From the NCBI GenBank assembly GCA_009746045.1, contig RPFO01000026.1:1987286-2051285 (forward strand): a stretch of 64,000 bases of DNA. The letters are read 5' to 3'. Under the pieces are notes generated by a model that saw only the letters and a program-made list of their open reading frames with translations, was not told where the DNA came from and did no database searches. Shown here piece by piece: positions 1 through 10,366 of this stretch (position 1 is the first letter of the stretch; each line of letters opens with the position of its first letter). The stretch comes from Mesostigma viride (lineage: Eukaryota; Streptophyta; Mesostigmatophyceae; Mesostigmatales; Mesostigmataceae). Made by a program: the position numbers and the translations under genes.

Positions 1-513
1 CTGCGTAGTGCTGGGTCGTTGATATCCCATACACCAATCGGATCATTTTAACCATCCTCCTGGTCACCCCTGCTTTGCATTGAGGAAGAAATATCTCCTT
101 TTCACCCGTGCTTTTTTACTGAGGTTGCACATGTATTGCGTTTCCTTGTTGCCCTGGTTGCCTTTTGCTGACCCCTAAACCCTAAATCTTAAACCCTCAA
201 CCCTAAACCTATAGGCGGCCGCCTGTCCCCGCATCCACACAAGCCACCCTCATGGGCGCATCGTGGTGGTCATACCCTACTTGTGCCTGCTTATCCTTCC
301 GTCTGCGCTGTTCTTATTTGGTGTCCCCGCTGGCATAATAGTAAACTTTTAGAGGTTGCGTAACTAGATGTTTGGAGAGTTTTCATAACTAGGTATCCTT
401 ATTCCCACATCCATAATGGTTACGCTGCTCATTCTGAAGGCTACATGCTAATCAATAAATCCCGGCTATCCCCGCAGTCGGCCACACGGCTGAGCGCCGC
501 AAAGGGAGGCGCC
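1..513. other. Upstream region of the hnRNP H/F-like gene
   Basis: No gene is recognised here. The stretch should hold the promoter and 5' UTR of the gene that begins at 514, or an upstream intron if an earlier non-coding exon lies outside the window. It contains a short degenerate CCCTAAA tract at about 171-212. An in-frame ATG at 445 has a weaker start context (T at -3) than the ATG at 514 (G at -3). Confidence 0.5.
171..212. repeat. Degenerate CCCTAAA telomere-like tract
   Basis: About five imperfect heptamers of the CCCTAAA type, the plant and many green-algal telomere unit, followed by a NotI-like GC stretch. It is too short and degenerate to be a true telomere. A longer similar tract lies in intron 3 of the same gene at 3012-3100. 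Confidence 0.7.
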
Positions 514-1470
514 ATGACGGGTGCCTATGGCGGGCGCACGATGGGGGTGGGCGGGAACCCAGACATGCGCTACCAGGGAGTCGTTCGCGCACGCGGCCTA
601 CCCTACAGGTACGCTGTGCCACGGTCCCCCCCACCCACAACGGATGCTGTTTGTGTCACGGTGTGCTGTCGGCTGATTAGAGTAGGAAGGGTACGACCTA
701 CCCTGCAAGTACACCGGGTGTCATTTCTCCCTCATCAAAATGGTTCTGATGGATGCCCTTGGTGTATAATTTGTTCTATTCCCTCTATTCAAAATGTTTA
801 TCCATGATGCCCTTGGTGTATAATTGGTGCTATTCCCTCTGTTCAAAATGGTTATCAATGATGCCCTTGGTGTATAATTGGTGCTATTCCCTCTATTCAA
901 GGTGTTTATCGTGGATGTCTTTGGTGTGTAATTACTGTGGGGTGGGTGCCCGTTATCATGCGGCGTCGCCGTATAGGTACGAGGTACAAAGGCCGGCATT
1001 TCCCCCCCACTCGAATTCCTGGTTTTGGTGGATGCCACTGGCCTATATTAACTGGCCTAGGATGACTCGGCCACTGGCTAGAAATATCAGTGCTAGTAGT
1101 TGTCCTAGTACTGGACAGTAAGATGGACCAAAGCTAAGCGCCCCGGGGTGCAGCCGTATAGGTAGGCGGGGCGGGGTGCCCCAGAAAAGAGCCTTCTTAT
1201 GTATGCGTATAAATCCCTAGGCATGCGTAGATCCCTGGGCATGTCCTGCATGCCTGCTTTTGCACAACGTGCACGCTTGGCTTTGCCGATGCTGGCTCAA
1301 CTTATCTAGCAGCGTGATGGACCTGGTTGTAAAATTAAAGACAATATCTCCTGAACGAAATGCGCTCTGCATGTTCCTCCCTGAATGCGGCATTCCTGAA
1401 TCTCATTCCAACTGCACCATCGCGTTCACCTTTTCCTCGTCTTGTTTGCCCCTTGCTCCCCTCTCCCTTC

Positions 1471-1541
<71 letters not shown>

Positions 1542-1569
1542 CCCCCCTCTCCCTCCCTTCCTCCTCTCT

Positions 1570-1666
<97 letters not shown>

Positions 1667-4600
1667 TCCCCCCCCCTCTCTCTCCCTTCCTCCCTCCCTC
1701 TACAGCGCATCGGTGGCGGATGTCTCCGAGTTCTTCCGTGGTTATGACATCGTTTCCGATGGCATCTTCATGGTGACGTCGCCAGATGGCCGACCCACCG
1801 GAGAGGTGAGGGTAGCTCCTCTTGTCAATTGTCTCCACCTGGAAAGGCGAGGTTCACGCCCCTTGACACGTGTAGCTCTTTCACCGCGTCGGCTGCAAGA
1901 TAGGTGAGGGTAGCGCCTTTCCTCTTCAAGGACTTCCCCACGCGAGAGGTGAGGGTAGCTTTTCTGTTCAGGGTGTTTACTGCTGGAGCGGTGAGGATTG
2001 CGCTGTGAACCATGTCTCTATTGCCCCTGGATCCATGTTTCCTCATGGAGAGGTGAGAATGTCGCCCTTAGGAAAACCATGCTTTCAATCGCACGGTGGA
2101 GACGTTGGTGATGTGCTTCGCTTGTACTGCGCTTGTTGTAGTGGACATCAAACATCAAACATCAAACAAACATCAAACATCAAACATCAAACATCAAACA
2201 TCAAACATCAAACATCAAACATCAAACATCAAACATCAAACATCAAACATCAAACATCAAACATCAAACATCAAACAACAAACAACTGCCCCCCAGCTCG
2301 CCGGCGTGCTTATGCCAGATGCGAGGGGCCATGAAATCAGAATGGGGTTTTAAAATATTTGATGTTGTCTTTTTTTTGTTTTGACGTCCTTTACCCAATC
2401 AAACACCGCCTCTTTCATGCACTGTGCTGCTTCCCCCCTCCCCTCCCCCCCCCTACCCCCCTCCCTTTTCACTGGTGGCTTGCCTGTCTTTCACACGGCT
2501 TCCCCCCTAACGCCTGAATCGGCCTGCCTGCCCATTTCTCCTTCTACCCCCCCCCCGCCACCACCCTACCACCACCCACCCCACCCCACCCCACCCCACC
2601 CCACCCACTGTGCAGGTATTTGTGGAATTTGTCTCAGAGGACGTTGCCCGCGGCGCGATGAGCCGCCATCGTGAGAAGCTGGGCGCCCGCTACCTGGAGC
2701 TCTTCCGCAGCTCCAAGGGAGAGATGATGCTGGCGGGCCAGCAGTCGGCGCACGCGCGGCCCTTCGGCATGTACGGCGGCGCGCCGGGGGGGGGCCACAT
2801 GGGGGCCGGGGTGGCGGGCATCCTGGGGGGGGCGCACCCGCACCATCCGTTGCCGCACATGTTTATGGGCATGGGCGCGGGCGCAGGGGGGATTCCCGGG
2901 GGGCAGGGCGGGAATGTGTGTGTCAAGATGCGGGGGCTCCCTTACAGCGCGACCCAGGTAGGGGGACATCGGGCGGGGGCCCTGTGCAACACTGAGATTG
3001 ATGTGCTACGCTAACCCTAAACCCTAAACTCCAAACCCTGAAACCTGAAACCTGAAACCTGAACCCTTAACCCTTAACACTGAACCCTGAACCCTGAACA
3101 GGTAAGGGGACATCGGGCAGGGCCCTGTAGAAGATATTGTTGATGGAGATGATACTCCTGGCAGTTGCCTGTTAAATGTGGTCTGGCTGCTTGTTCATGT
3201 TTGCCTGGTGGCAGATGGGAGAAAGGCTCTGCAGCTTATTTGCTGGCCATCCGTTCTATTTCCACACAGATCCTTTTTGCTTCTAGCCCGCCCATTGCTT
3301 CTAGTCTGCGCATAACAATGGGGCCCGGGCGTTCCTTGATGTTGAGACCATAGCGATTACAGGAATGCGGGCAGGAATATTTCATAGGCCATCTTCGTAC
3401 AGGCTACCCTATTTTGGCAAATCTCATACCCTTACAGGCAGGTTGTATCACAGCCTGATGGCTTTCTGTGCCGGGTCTGACTGGCCTTCACTCAACTTCT
3501 TGTGCAAGCCACGAACCAGTGGCAGTTGTTCAAGCCGCTAGCGTTTACGTTTTATGCGCCAATTTCTCACTGGCACACATCTTTGCTCATGGATGTGTGC
3601 CAGTGAGAAGTTGGCGCATAAAATGTATAAGCTAGCGGCTTGTACAACAGTAGTGGCATGGCTAATTACACAGATCTTATCTGTTGGGAGTATATTTAGC
3701 AGACCTGGAAGTGGTGTGCCCGCACTGCTCCAGTATGCTTAGCTAGGATCCAACACACTGTAGCAGACCGTAGGACCGATTCCAGTCTGATTTATTTTAT
3801 TTTTTTTTAACCAATTCCAGCCTGGTGTTGGGTAAGAGCCCGTTGTGGCATGCCACACCCCAGGTCTTCGTGTCTGACTTTGGTATGCTCGCAAGAATCA
3901 TTGCCGTATGATTTTTGTGCTTGATTGGTAGGATGTGGAGGGAGCAATGCAGCATGACGGTTTAGCTTCAGAATCCAAGTCTACCTTGTGCTTCCTTGGT
4001 CCTTGATTTAACTTACAAACGCTCGGTATGGTTTTATGCAAGAGAAACCAACCTGGGCCATTGGCAGGCATTGTCATGTGAATAACTAGGGAGCTGGCTG
4101 CGCAGAACTCCCTTGATTTTGCAAATCTATACCCCTCGCACACTCACTGGGGCTGGCTTCCTTTGTCGTCTAGTACACCTCGTCCAGCAGCAGTTCTTGG
4201 CACGGCTTTCTATGTCTGTTCTTATGTAAAAGCATTTTATGTGCACTTGCTCACCCTGCACTTGCAAGCCGTGCGCAACCCCACCTTAGCCCCACCGGTG
4301 ACCTTAGTCTCTCACGTAAAGAGTCAGCTCCTGTCCTAACCTTATCCGAAAAGATACATCCTGACAGTCACATCGTATGCCCCGTGTCAGTTTTAGTTTC
4401 AGTTATGTGACGCAATGCAGTCATGTTAACCATACCGCCTGGGTGCTATTCATTCTATGATACCCTGAATTCCCCGCGTCTGTCTCTGGCCTGGCATCAG
4501 TTGTGCCTTGTTCCCAATCTCAGCAGCGTTGTAAAAATGTTTCCACAGACCGCGGCACTGATGGTTTCTATTATGATCTACGCAGTGGCTCATGCACACA

Positions 4601-7600
4601 GCTGACCAGTTGCCCATGGGCTTGCTGTCCTTGGCGCTGCCCCCAACCCCCCCACACACCGCCCCACACGAAATTCCACTCCATGCCCACACACAATCCC
4701 ATCTCTTGGTGCATCCACGCACCCACACCCTGCAGATGGACATTATGCAGTTCTTCCAGGGCTTCTCCCTGGGACCCGGCGGCGTCCACGTCGTGAGTGG
4801 GCCTTGCGAGAGAGTCCACTGTTGGTGGGGGGAAACTAGGGGGGGTGGGGTAGGGCCAACTATAGGTGGCGGCGTCCACATCGTGAGTGGCCTTACCAGG
4901 CAGTTGACTATTGCATACCGAAGACTAAAGGCCTCGGTGGTTATATAGATGAGACCCAGGTCGTGGTGGTTTGGTGGATCCACGGCGCAGCCAAAGGTTG
5001 CGATGACAGGGAGTGGAGAATAGGAGCCATCTCATTGCATCATCAGTAGTACAGAATGCACTACGTTAATAGTAGTACATGGAAGGGGATGGGGTGGGGT
5101 GGGGTGGGTAGATGTGGGGTTCCCCTTGTCGTCATGCCCCGGCAAGGTCAGCTCATGCTGCAAGCGTTGCAGGCTGAGATCATCGTACGTGTGGACATGG
5201 ATGGAGGGCATTGTCTTGTCTAAAGAAGTCTGGTTTCCATCATCCGATTCTAGGTGAATCAATGCTTCTAATTCAACAGAATAACCCTGTTAACGTCGTG
5301 AAAAAAGTGTCTTGTTCAACCACCCAATCCGTGGTTCCGTGCCGTCCTGCCCGGCTCCGCCCCGCTAGGTGATGGAAGGCTGCTTGTTTCTATGGGAGTA
5401 CTTGTCATCTCTGTCTGCCCGGGCCAACCTTCCCTACTGAGGCCAGCTCTTGCGTCTTTGCCGCCCAGGCTATGAGTGCCCCTGGCTCCAGTCGATGCAC
5501 CTTACCAAAAGGCTCTCTCCAGGCCATGCAAGTTGCACTTCTACCCCCGCTGGGATCCTAACCCCTCCGCACTTCTACCCCCCCATGACTTCTGACCCTT
5601 CATGATTTCTAACCCCTCGGGACTCCTTACCTGTCTGGACTTCTCACCCCTCTGGGGCCACCCGTCTTTTCATCCCTCGCGACTTCCCTAGCTTCCTGTT
5701 TCAATGTTTCCTTTCCCAAAAAATAAAGTTTATTTTTTTATATATATGTCCTTTTCCCATGTGCCTGACTGACTCCTTCGCGCGTTCTCGGCAGTGCACG
5801 TCCTCAAAGTGGGGCATGAGCGGAGGCATGGATGAGAGGCCGACCGGAGAAGCCTTTGTGGAGTTTGTCTCTGCCGAGGAGGCGGCGGTGAGTGCCCGCG
5901 GTGCTTCCTTGCGCTTTACCTTGCATTTCAAGGGCCAGCTGTCCATAGGTCTGCATCGTGTCATGCCTAGCCCTGCCGCATGTGCGTTTCTGGTATCGCG
6001 AGGGCCCGCTTTACAAATAAAATATATAATAAGTATATTGGGCATAGTGACTTCAAACCCTCGGGAGTCACCCTCACGAAGCTGTCCACACCGGCTTGTC
6101 TTGTGTCATGCCTAGCCTTGTATTCCGAGTGCGCGATGCCCGCTAAGCGTTCTTCTGGCGTGCCTTGCCCTGCCAACTCTTGTGCGTGTTCTTGTATTGT
6201 GAGTGACCTATGAAGACCAGTGTGCTGCCGGGATTAGTGTGCGTTGCAGTGCTTGGAGTGTGCGAATGCCTTTTGGAGCGTTTGCGCGCTACTTTGGAAT
6301 GTGCGACGTGGACATGGCGATGTCTGTCCATTCTTTTTGTAAGTCCAAGAACAAACCTTTTGCCCCCAGCAGCAAAGTGGTGGGGTTTCGCCCCCCACCC
6401 CACCCACACCTCCCACTTGTCTTGCTGATTTCCTCCCCTCCCCTTTCATCCCTGCTCCCTCTGGTGTGTGCCCACCCCACCCCGCTGCTCAGGGATCTTT
6501 GTGAAATGTTACTCAAACGCATGTACGTGCCCTTTGCTGTTCTGCCGCTCGTCCACCACCACCGCCGCCACCACCACCGCCGCCACCACCACCTCCGCCA
6601 CCACCACCGCCGCCACCGCCACCATACCCATGTTGACCTGCCCCCCCCCCCCCCCCTCCTGGCAGGCGGCCATCTCCAAGCTGAACAAGAGGAACATCGG
6701 CAGCCGTTACGTGGAGCTATTCCCCGCCTCGAAAGCGTGAGTGGCTGCGCAACGGCCTTTGTGCATGGTTCTCCCCGCCCCCTCTATAGGGGTGTAGGGG
6801 TGTGGGGTTAAGGGTTTAGGGGTAAACTTGCGCACTGTCATGGCTGCAGAAGACTGCATGTTCTTCCCCATCCCCAAGAGCGTGAGTGGTCTGTGGCCTT
6901 GCTGTGTGCTTGCTGGTGTTTCCCATTAGGCCAGTTATCCAACGGCGGCCCCTTGTACTGCTAAGGTGGGCGTGGTGTGCCCTCTTGTACTTTGCCTCCT
7001 CAAGGCTTGCCCCTTGCGACTTGCCCCTGGACACGGGTCATCCATCGAAAATGGTCGTTCATCATTTTCGCATGTCGTTTCCCTCATGTGTGTTTTGTTA
7101 TTTCTCGCAATGATTGACGCATTCATAAGAATATAATAACATAACTTGGTCGCTCGCGGCGTCTTCCGTACATTTTGCGTTTCAAGGCGGGATTCTTATT
7201 ACATCTCCTCTCAGAGCGCCTTCTCAATGAGTTCTCTCATTGGCCATCCTCTGCCCGTGGTTTCTCACGGCGTTCAGGACATGTAGCATGAGCTGTCACG
7301 TGCATGAGTTTTCATGATGATCTGCCCATGCCCCGCCCATTGTCGGTCAATCAACACCCCCCACGCTCGGCTAGTTTTATAAGGCGCCTAGCGCGTGCTT
7401 TTGTGCTCAGCGTCAGCGATTTCGCTTTTGGCATTTGCACGTGTGTACGTCTCACGGTTGACAAACAAAATTGGCCCAGTACCGCCTCCTATCATCAGCA
7501 AATGGATCAGTTTCAAAAAGTACCTGTTGTACTAGCTGAAGTACTACTAGGGCTACTTTTAGTAGATCGTTGTGCCTTGTGGCCATGAATGGCCAATGCA

Positions 7601-10366
7601 CTGCCCGCATGGGGCTTTCTAGTTTGTGTGAGCACCCATGGGACCAAGGCCAGTACAGACAGTGTGACCATGACCCTGTTCCTGGCCTTCTCCCGAGCAT
7701 CTCGTCACCGCGGGATCGGCCGCGGTGGTATCTCTGCGAGATTTCGTTGTGGCTGGCCTCATGTTGGTAACACGTTGATTGCACTGCTCACTGATGGTTT
7801 GGTTCATGCCTTTGCCTGTTGCCTGGGCACCTCTCTTCTGGTGGCCATGCTTAGGCCGCGGCCCCCCCTCACATACACACACACACACTCACACACCGCT
7901 CACACACGCACACACACATGCACACACGCGCACACGCATGCGCGCATTGCACACATTGCACACATGCGCACACGCATGCACACAAATGCACGTGCTTGGT
8001 CGCTTCCGCACCCTCCCCCCACGCAGCGACATGCTCCTGGCCCGGGGAGGCGGCGCGCAGGGCCTAGGCGGCGGCCTGGGGATGGTGGGTGGCATGGACG
8101 CCGGCATGCTGATGCTACTCCAGCAGCAGCAGGCGCAGGCGCCGCAGCACCACCTGCAGCAGCAGCAGCAGCAGCAAGTAGGTCTTTGAATCCTTTGAAA
8201 ACTTTCAATCTCTCCCTTCTTTCAAGCCTTTCTCCACCGCTTACCCCCTTTTCTCACCCACATATATGCTCGGTGGGTCTGGACCTTTTCCCTCAACTTT
8301 CTTGCCTCACACCCTTCGCTTGCCTCCATCATTTCTTTATTTACCTCCGTGACAGATGCTAGGCATTTTAGCCCACTTCAAAACTTGCGTGACTCATTCT
8401 CACGTTGATCCCTGTTTGTTTTTCATCGTGATGGGTGGTAGGGCTAGGCGTGGACCTGGCCCCTTCACACTGGCCCCTTCCACAATCTTTTGCATCATGT
8501 TTGATGCTCGCCACCCTCGGTCCGTTGCTCATCTCCACGAAAGGTGCGGGGCATTCCACCCAACAACTAACTCGCCCCGTTACCTCCGTTTGTTACCGTA
8601 TATCTCCGTGACAGATGCTAGGCATGGACCCTGCCATGGCCCAATACGGCCTCCAGGGTGTCATGGCCGCCCAGGCCATGGGCTGGGGGGGCGGGCTCGG
8701 CGATGCCTCTCTAGGTGGCATGGGGGGGATGGGCGCGATGGGCGGATTGGGGGGGATTGGGGGTATCTCAGGTATGGGGGGCCTTGGTGCAATGGGCACC
8801 GGTGCCTTGGGGGGCGGCGCGATGGGGGGCCTAGGTGGCGGCATGGCGGCATCGGGCAGCACGACGGTGAAGATGCGGGGGTTGCCGTATCGCGTCACGG
8901 TGAGTCGCCGCAGCCCTTCTGATTGCAAAAGAATGTAGTTACGGACATGCCTGTAGCGTTTGCTTCAAAGGAATGCGACGGCTGCCGTATCTCGGCACGA
9001 TGATTTGGTCACTTCTCTTTTTCTGTGTGCTTGGTGCTGATTCTAGTAGGGGCGATCATAAATATTTTTTTTCCGAAAGGGGGCTGATGTATTGCGCCAC
9101 AGTAACGTATTGCCTACTGGACTTGTGCTAGGAAAGCGCGCCTTGGAAGGATTGTGAAAGCACTTTTCCAAACGATCGTGGAGCCCACTTTTCGGTATCG
9201 TAGATCGTGGAGCTTCGGTATCGTAGATCAAGTTGTTAGATTTTATATTGAAAAAGCAAAGTCCGTGGAGTGGTAGCTGTTGTGGCGCAATGGAGGTGTC
9301 TAGAAACACAAGCCAGTGGTACATCTGCCGTTGAAGTTCGTGTGGCATCCAACGTATTTTAGTCTCTCCTACTTGTGGAATCCAAGTCTCCACTATCTGT
9401 GGACACCAGGTCCCTACTAATGGAATCCAAGTCTCTACTACTTGGGCTAGTACAGCATGGTTCAGGAGAGTGCCAGTACCGTAATCACAGTGTTATTTCC
9501 TTTTGCACCTGCGTTGCAGCTCTTAGGAGAGTATCGAGGCGTTGAAAAGAGGCGTTGAAAAGATAACCATCTGTAGTTTTCCGGTACCTTGCATGTTTGA
9601 GACGTCTGCTGGTGTATGCGTGTCTCAACCAGCATGTGGCATCCACAGAAGTTGCCCCTGCGATTGCATTGATGTGCGTGCCTTGCATGTCGCACTTTGG
9701 CCACTAGCAGCACAAAGTATAATGTGCTTCCATGATGGGCATGCTCCTGTTATGTGCATGCCTGGGTAATATCCTCCTCCCCAGGGCACTCATGGGTGTT
9801 CCCTGGGCGTATTGTAGCGTGATGTATGTGGAATCTGCCCGTGGCAGTATTGGTGGCTGATATCGTACTTATCGTAGTACCAGTTTAGTTTGGAGCATTG
9901 ACTGAGATAAGTCAGCACAGGCAAATTGCCCTGAACTGACCCGTGCAGTAATGCACTGTAGCAGCTCGCTACAATACCCCTCTAATGCGTTCTGACTGCT
10001 ATCTAGTTTACCTTGGAGTTCATTTTGCACGCAAGTGAAGCGGCAGGGCAAGTATGGCATCCCCTTGAAAGATTGGTGCGGCCTGTCTCCAAGCTACATA
10101 GTTATGGTGCTAAACAGGCCCTCTTTCCGTGATTCTGTTATGTGCTTGCGTTTGATCTGTTGCAGATGCAAGAGATTATCGACTTCTTCCGCGGCTACTC
10201 CCTCTCTCATGGCAGGGAGCCGGTGCGCATGGGCACTGGTGTGGACGGTCGTCCCTCCGGGGAGGCCTGGGTGACCTTTGCAACGGTTGACGATGCCTGC
10301 CGTGCGGTTGCGGAAAAGAATAAGCAAACAATCGGGAGCCGTTATGTGGAGCTGTTCTTGGTGTAG
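514..10366 (+). CDS. hnRNP H/F-like RNA-binding protein with three quasi-RRMs (9 exons)
   Basis: Predicted nuclear RNA-binding protein of the hnRNP H/F family, which binds G-tracts and regulates splicing. Exons: 514-608, 1706-1805, 2616-2957, 4736-4792, 5795-5887, 6666-6736, 8027-8177, 8615-8899, 10166-10366. All phases join and the total is 464 residues. Three qRRMs are visible, each with the family signature GLPY followed by an FF(R/Q)G(Y/F) helix and an R-Y-(V/L)-E-L-F strand: residues about 22-98, 166-251 and 387-464. The linkers are Gly/Met-rich, with a Gln-rich stretch at about 285-303. The stop follows RRM3 directly. I chose the ATG at 514 for its GCCATGA context; starting at 445 would add 23 residues. 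Introns reach about 1.9 kb and hold many simple repeats and exon-edge copies. Family assignment is strong; exact orthology is not tested. Confidence 0.9.
695..1172 (+). repeat. Exon-edge copies of the exon 1 donor
   Basis: The exon 1/intron 1 junction (595-618, CCTACAG|GTACG) recurs in degraded form at 695-718 (about 18 of 24 bases, GT kept), near 966-985 and near 1150-1170. The last two copies share the variant GCCGTATAGGTA. Confidence 0.6.
752..945. repeat. 54-bp minisatellite in intron 1
   Basis: Four units start at 752, 806, 860 and 914, exactly 54 bp apart; the last is partial and diverged. Each unit begins GATGCCCTTGGTGTATAATT and runs through CTATTCCCTCT. The period is a multiple of three, so it stays open in several frames, but no coding role is supported. 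Confidence 0.9.
1472..1663. repeat. (CT)n microsatellite and very long polypyrimidine tract
   Basis: CT dinucleotide blocks at about 1472-1538, 1564-1588 and 1590-1663 are separated by C-rich pieces. Together they form an almost purine-free tract running to the AG at 1704-1705 before exon 2. Open frames here encode only Ser-Leu or Arg-Glu runs and are artefacts. Confidence 0.95.
1894..2067 (+). repeat. Four exon-edge copies of the exon 2 donor
   Basis: The real junction at 1805/1806 reads GAGAG|GTGAGGGTAGC. Copies of this donor and its flank recur with GT at about 1904, 1949, 1991 and 2052. The 1949 copy matches GAGAGGTGAGGGTAGCT exactly. Some intervening sequence is also shared, so this is a degenerate tandem array with uneven 42-98 bp spacing. 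Confidence 0.8.
2145..2280. repeat. ACATCAA heptanucleotide repeat
   Basis: About 19 near-perfect tandem copies of a 7-bp unit (ACATCAA) inside intron 2, with a short expansion near 2166 and at the right end. A C-rich tract of roughly 2437-2610 follows and precedes the exon 3 acceptor at 2615. Confidence 0.95.
3012..3100. repeat. Interstitial telomere-like tract in intron 3
   Basis: Roughly a dozen imperfect units grade from CCCTAAA to CCTGAAA, CCCTTAA and CCCTGAA. It sits between the exon 3 donor and a copy of that donor at 3101. Confidence 0.85.
3093..3132 (+). repeat. Exon-edge copy of the exon 3 donor
   Basis: The real donor at 2957/2958 continues GTAGGGGGACATCGGGCGGG. At 3102 the sequence reads GTAAGGGGACATCGGGCAGG and then GGCCCTGTA, matching the real intron start with one deletion and a few substitutions, 144 bp downstream. 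The preceding CAG is also kept. Confidence 0.8.
3531..3642. repeat. Long hairpin in intron 3
   Basis: Two 50-nt arms (3531-3580 and 3593-3642) are reverse complements at about 45 of 50 positions around a 12-nt loop. Weaker pairing extends outward to about 3520 and 3650. It could fold as a stable RNA hairpin or be a small foldback element. No flanking target duplication was found. Confidence 0.85.
4866..4912 (+). repeat. Exon-edge copy of the exon 4 donor
   Basis: The junction at 4781-4808 (GGCGTCCACGTC|GTGAGTGG) is repeated 90 bp downstream as GGCGTCCACATC|GTGAGTGG, with GT at 4883. Similarity continues into the intron (CCTT..AGG..AGT). The copy keeps a strong consensus donor. Confidence 0.85.
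5083..5108 (+). repeat. G-rich tract with G-quadruplex potential
   Basis: Several successive GGGG runs separated by AT or T in intron 4, able in principle to form a quadruplex in transcript or DNA. The host protein belongs to a G-tract-binding family, so autoregulation is possible but unproven. Confidence 0.5.
6555..6656. repeat. CCACCACCGCCG-type repeat and poly-C before exon 6
   Basis: Mixed CCA/CCG triplets followed by a long C run form a pyrimidine-rich approach to the acceptor at 6664-6665. The frames encode only His/Pro/Ala runs. Confidence 0.85.
6849..6890 (+). repeat. Exon-edge copy of the exon 6 donor
   Basis: The real junction at 6736/6737 (TTCCCCGCCTCGAAAGC|GTGAGTGG) is echoed as TTCCCCATCCCCAAGAGC|GTGAGTGG with GT at 6882. 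A CTGCAG acceptor-like site lies just upstream, so this copy resembles a 32-nt pseudo-exon. Including it would shift the frame, so it is not annotated as coding. Confidence 0.7.
7866..7990. repeat. CA-rich microsatellite
   Basis: Imperfect (CA)n mixed with GCACAC and CGCA units in intron 6, a little upstream of the exon 7 acceptor at 8025-8026. Confidence 0.9.
8341..8554 (+). repeat. Exon-edge copies of the exon 8 acceptor
   Basis: The real 3' splice site and exon start (8601-8625, CTCCGTGACAG|ATGCTAGGC) are repeated almost exactly at 8341-8366, 259 bp upstream, with a usable AG at 8354-8355. A more diverged third copy lies at about 8529-8554. Both copies are followed by sequence unrelated to the exon. 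Confidence 0.85.
8972..9107 (+). repeat. Exon-edge copies of the exon 8 donor
   Basis: The junction 8873-8906 (TTGCCGTATCGCGTCACG|GT) recurs at 8972-9008 (about 25 of 34 bases, donor GT lost) and again at about 9081-9107 (about 18 of 27). Confidence 0.7.

Noticed and set aside
171-212. A chromosome end at the left of the window
   Set aside because: The CCCTAAA units are few and degenerate, and gene and non-telomeric sequence lie on both sides; similar tracts occur within introns.
1260-1907. Ser-Leu and Arg-Glu rich frames
   Set aside because: Translations of the (CT)n polypyrimidine tract in intron 1; only the exon 1706-1805 portion is genuinely coding.
6849-6882. A possible alternative exon with CAG acceptor and GTGAGT donor
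   Set aside because: 32 nt long, shifts the frame, and is best explained as a degraded copy of the exon 6 edge.
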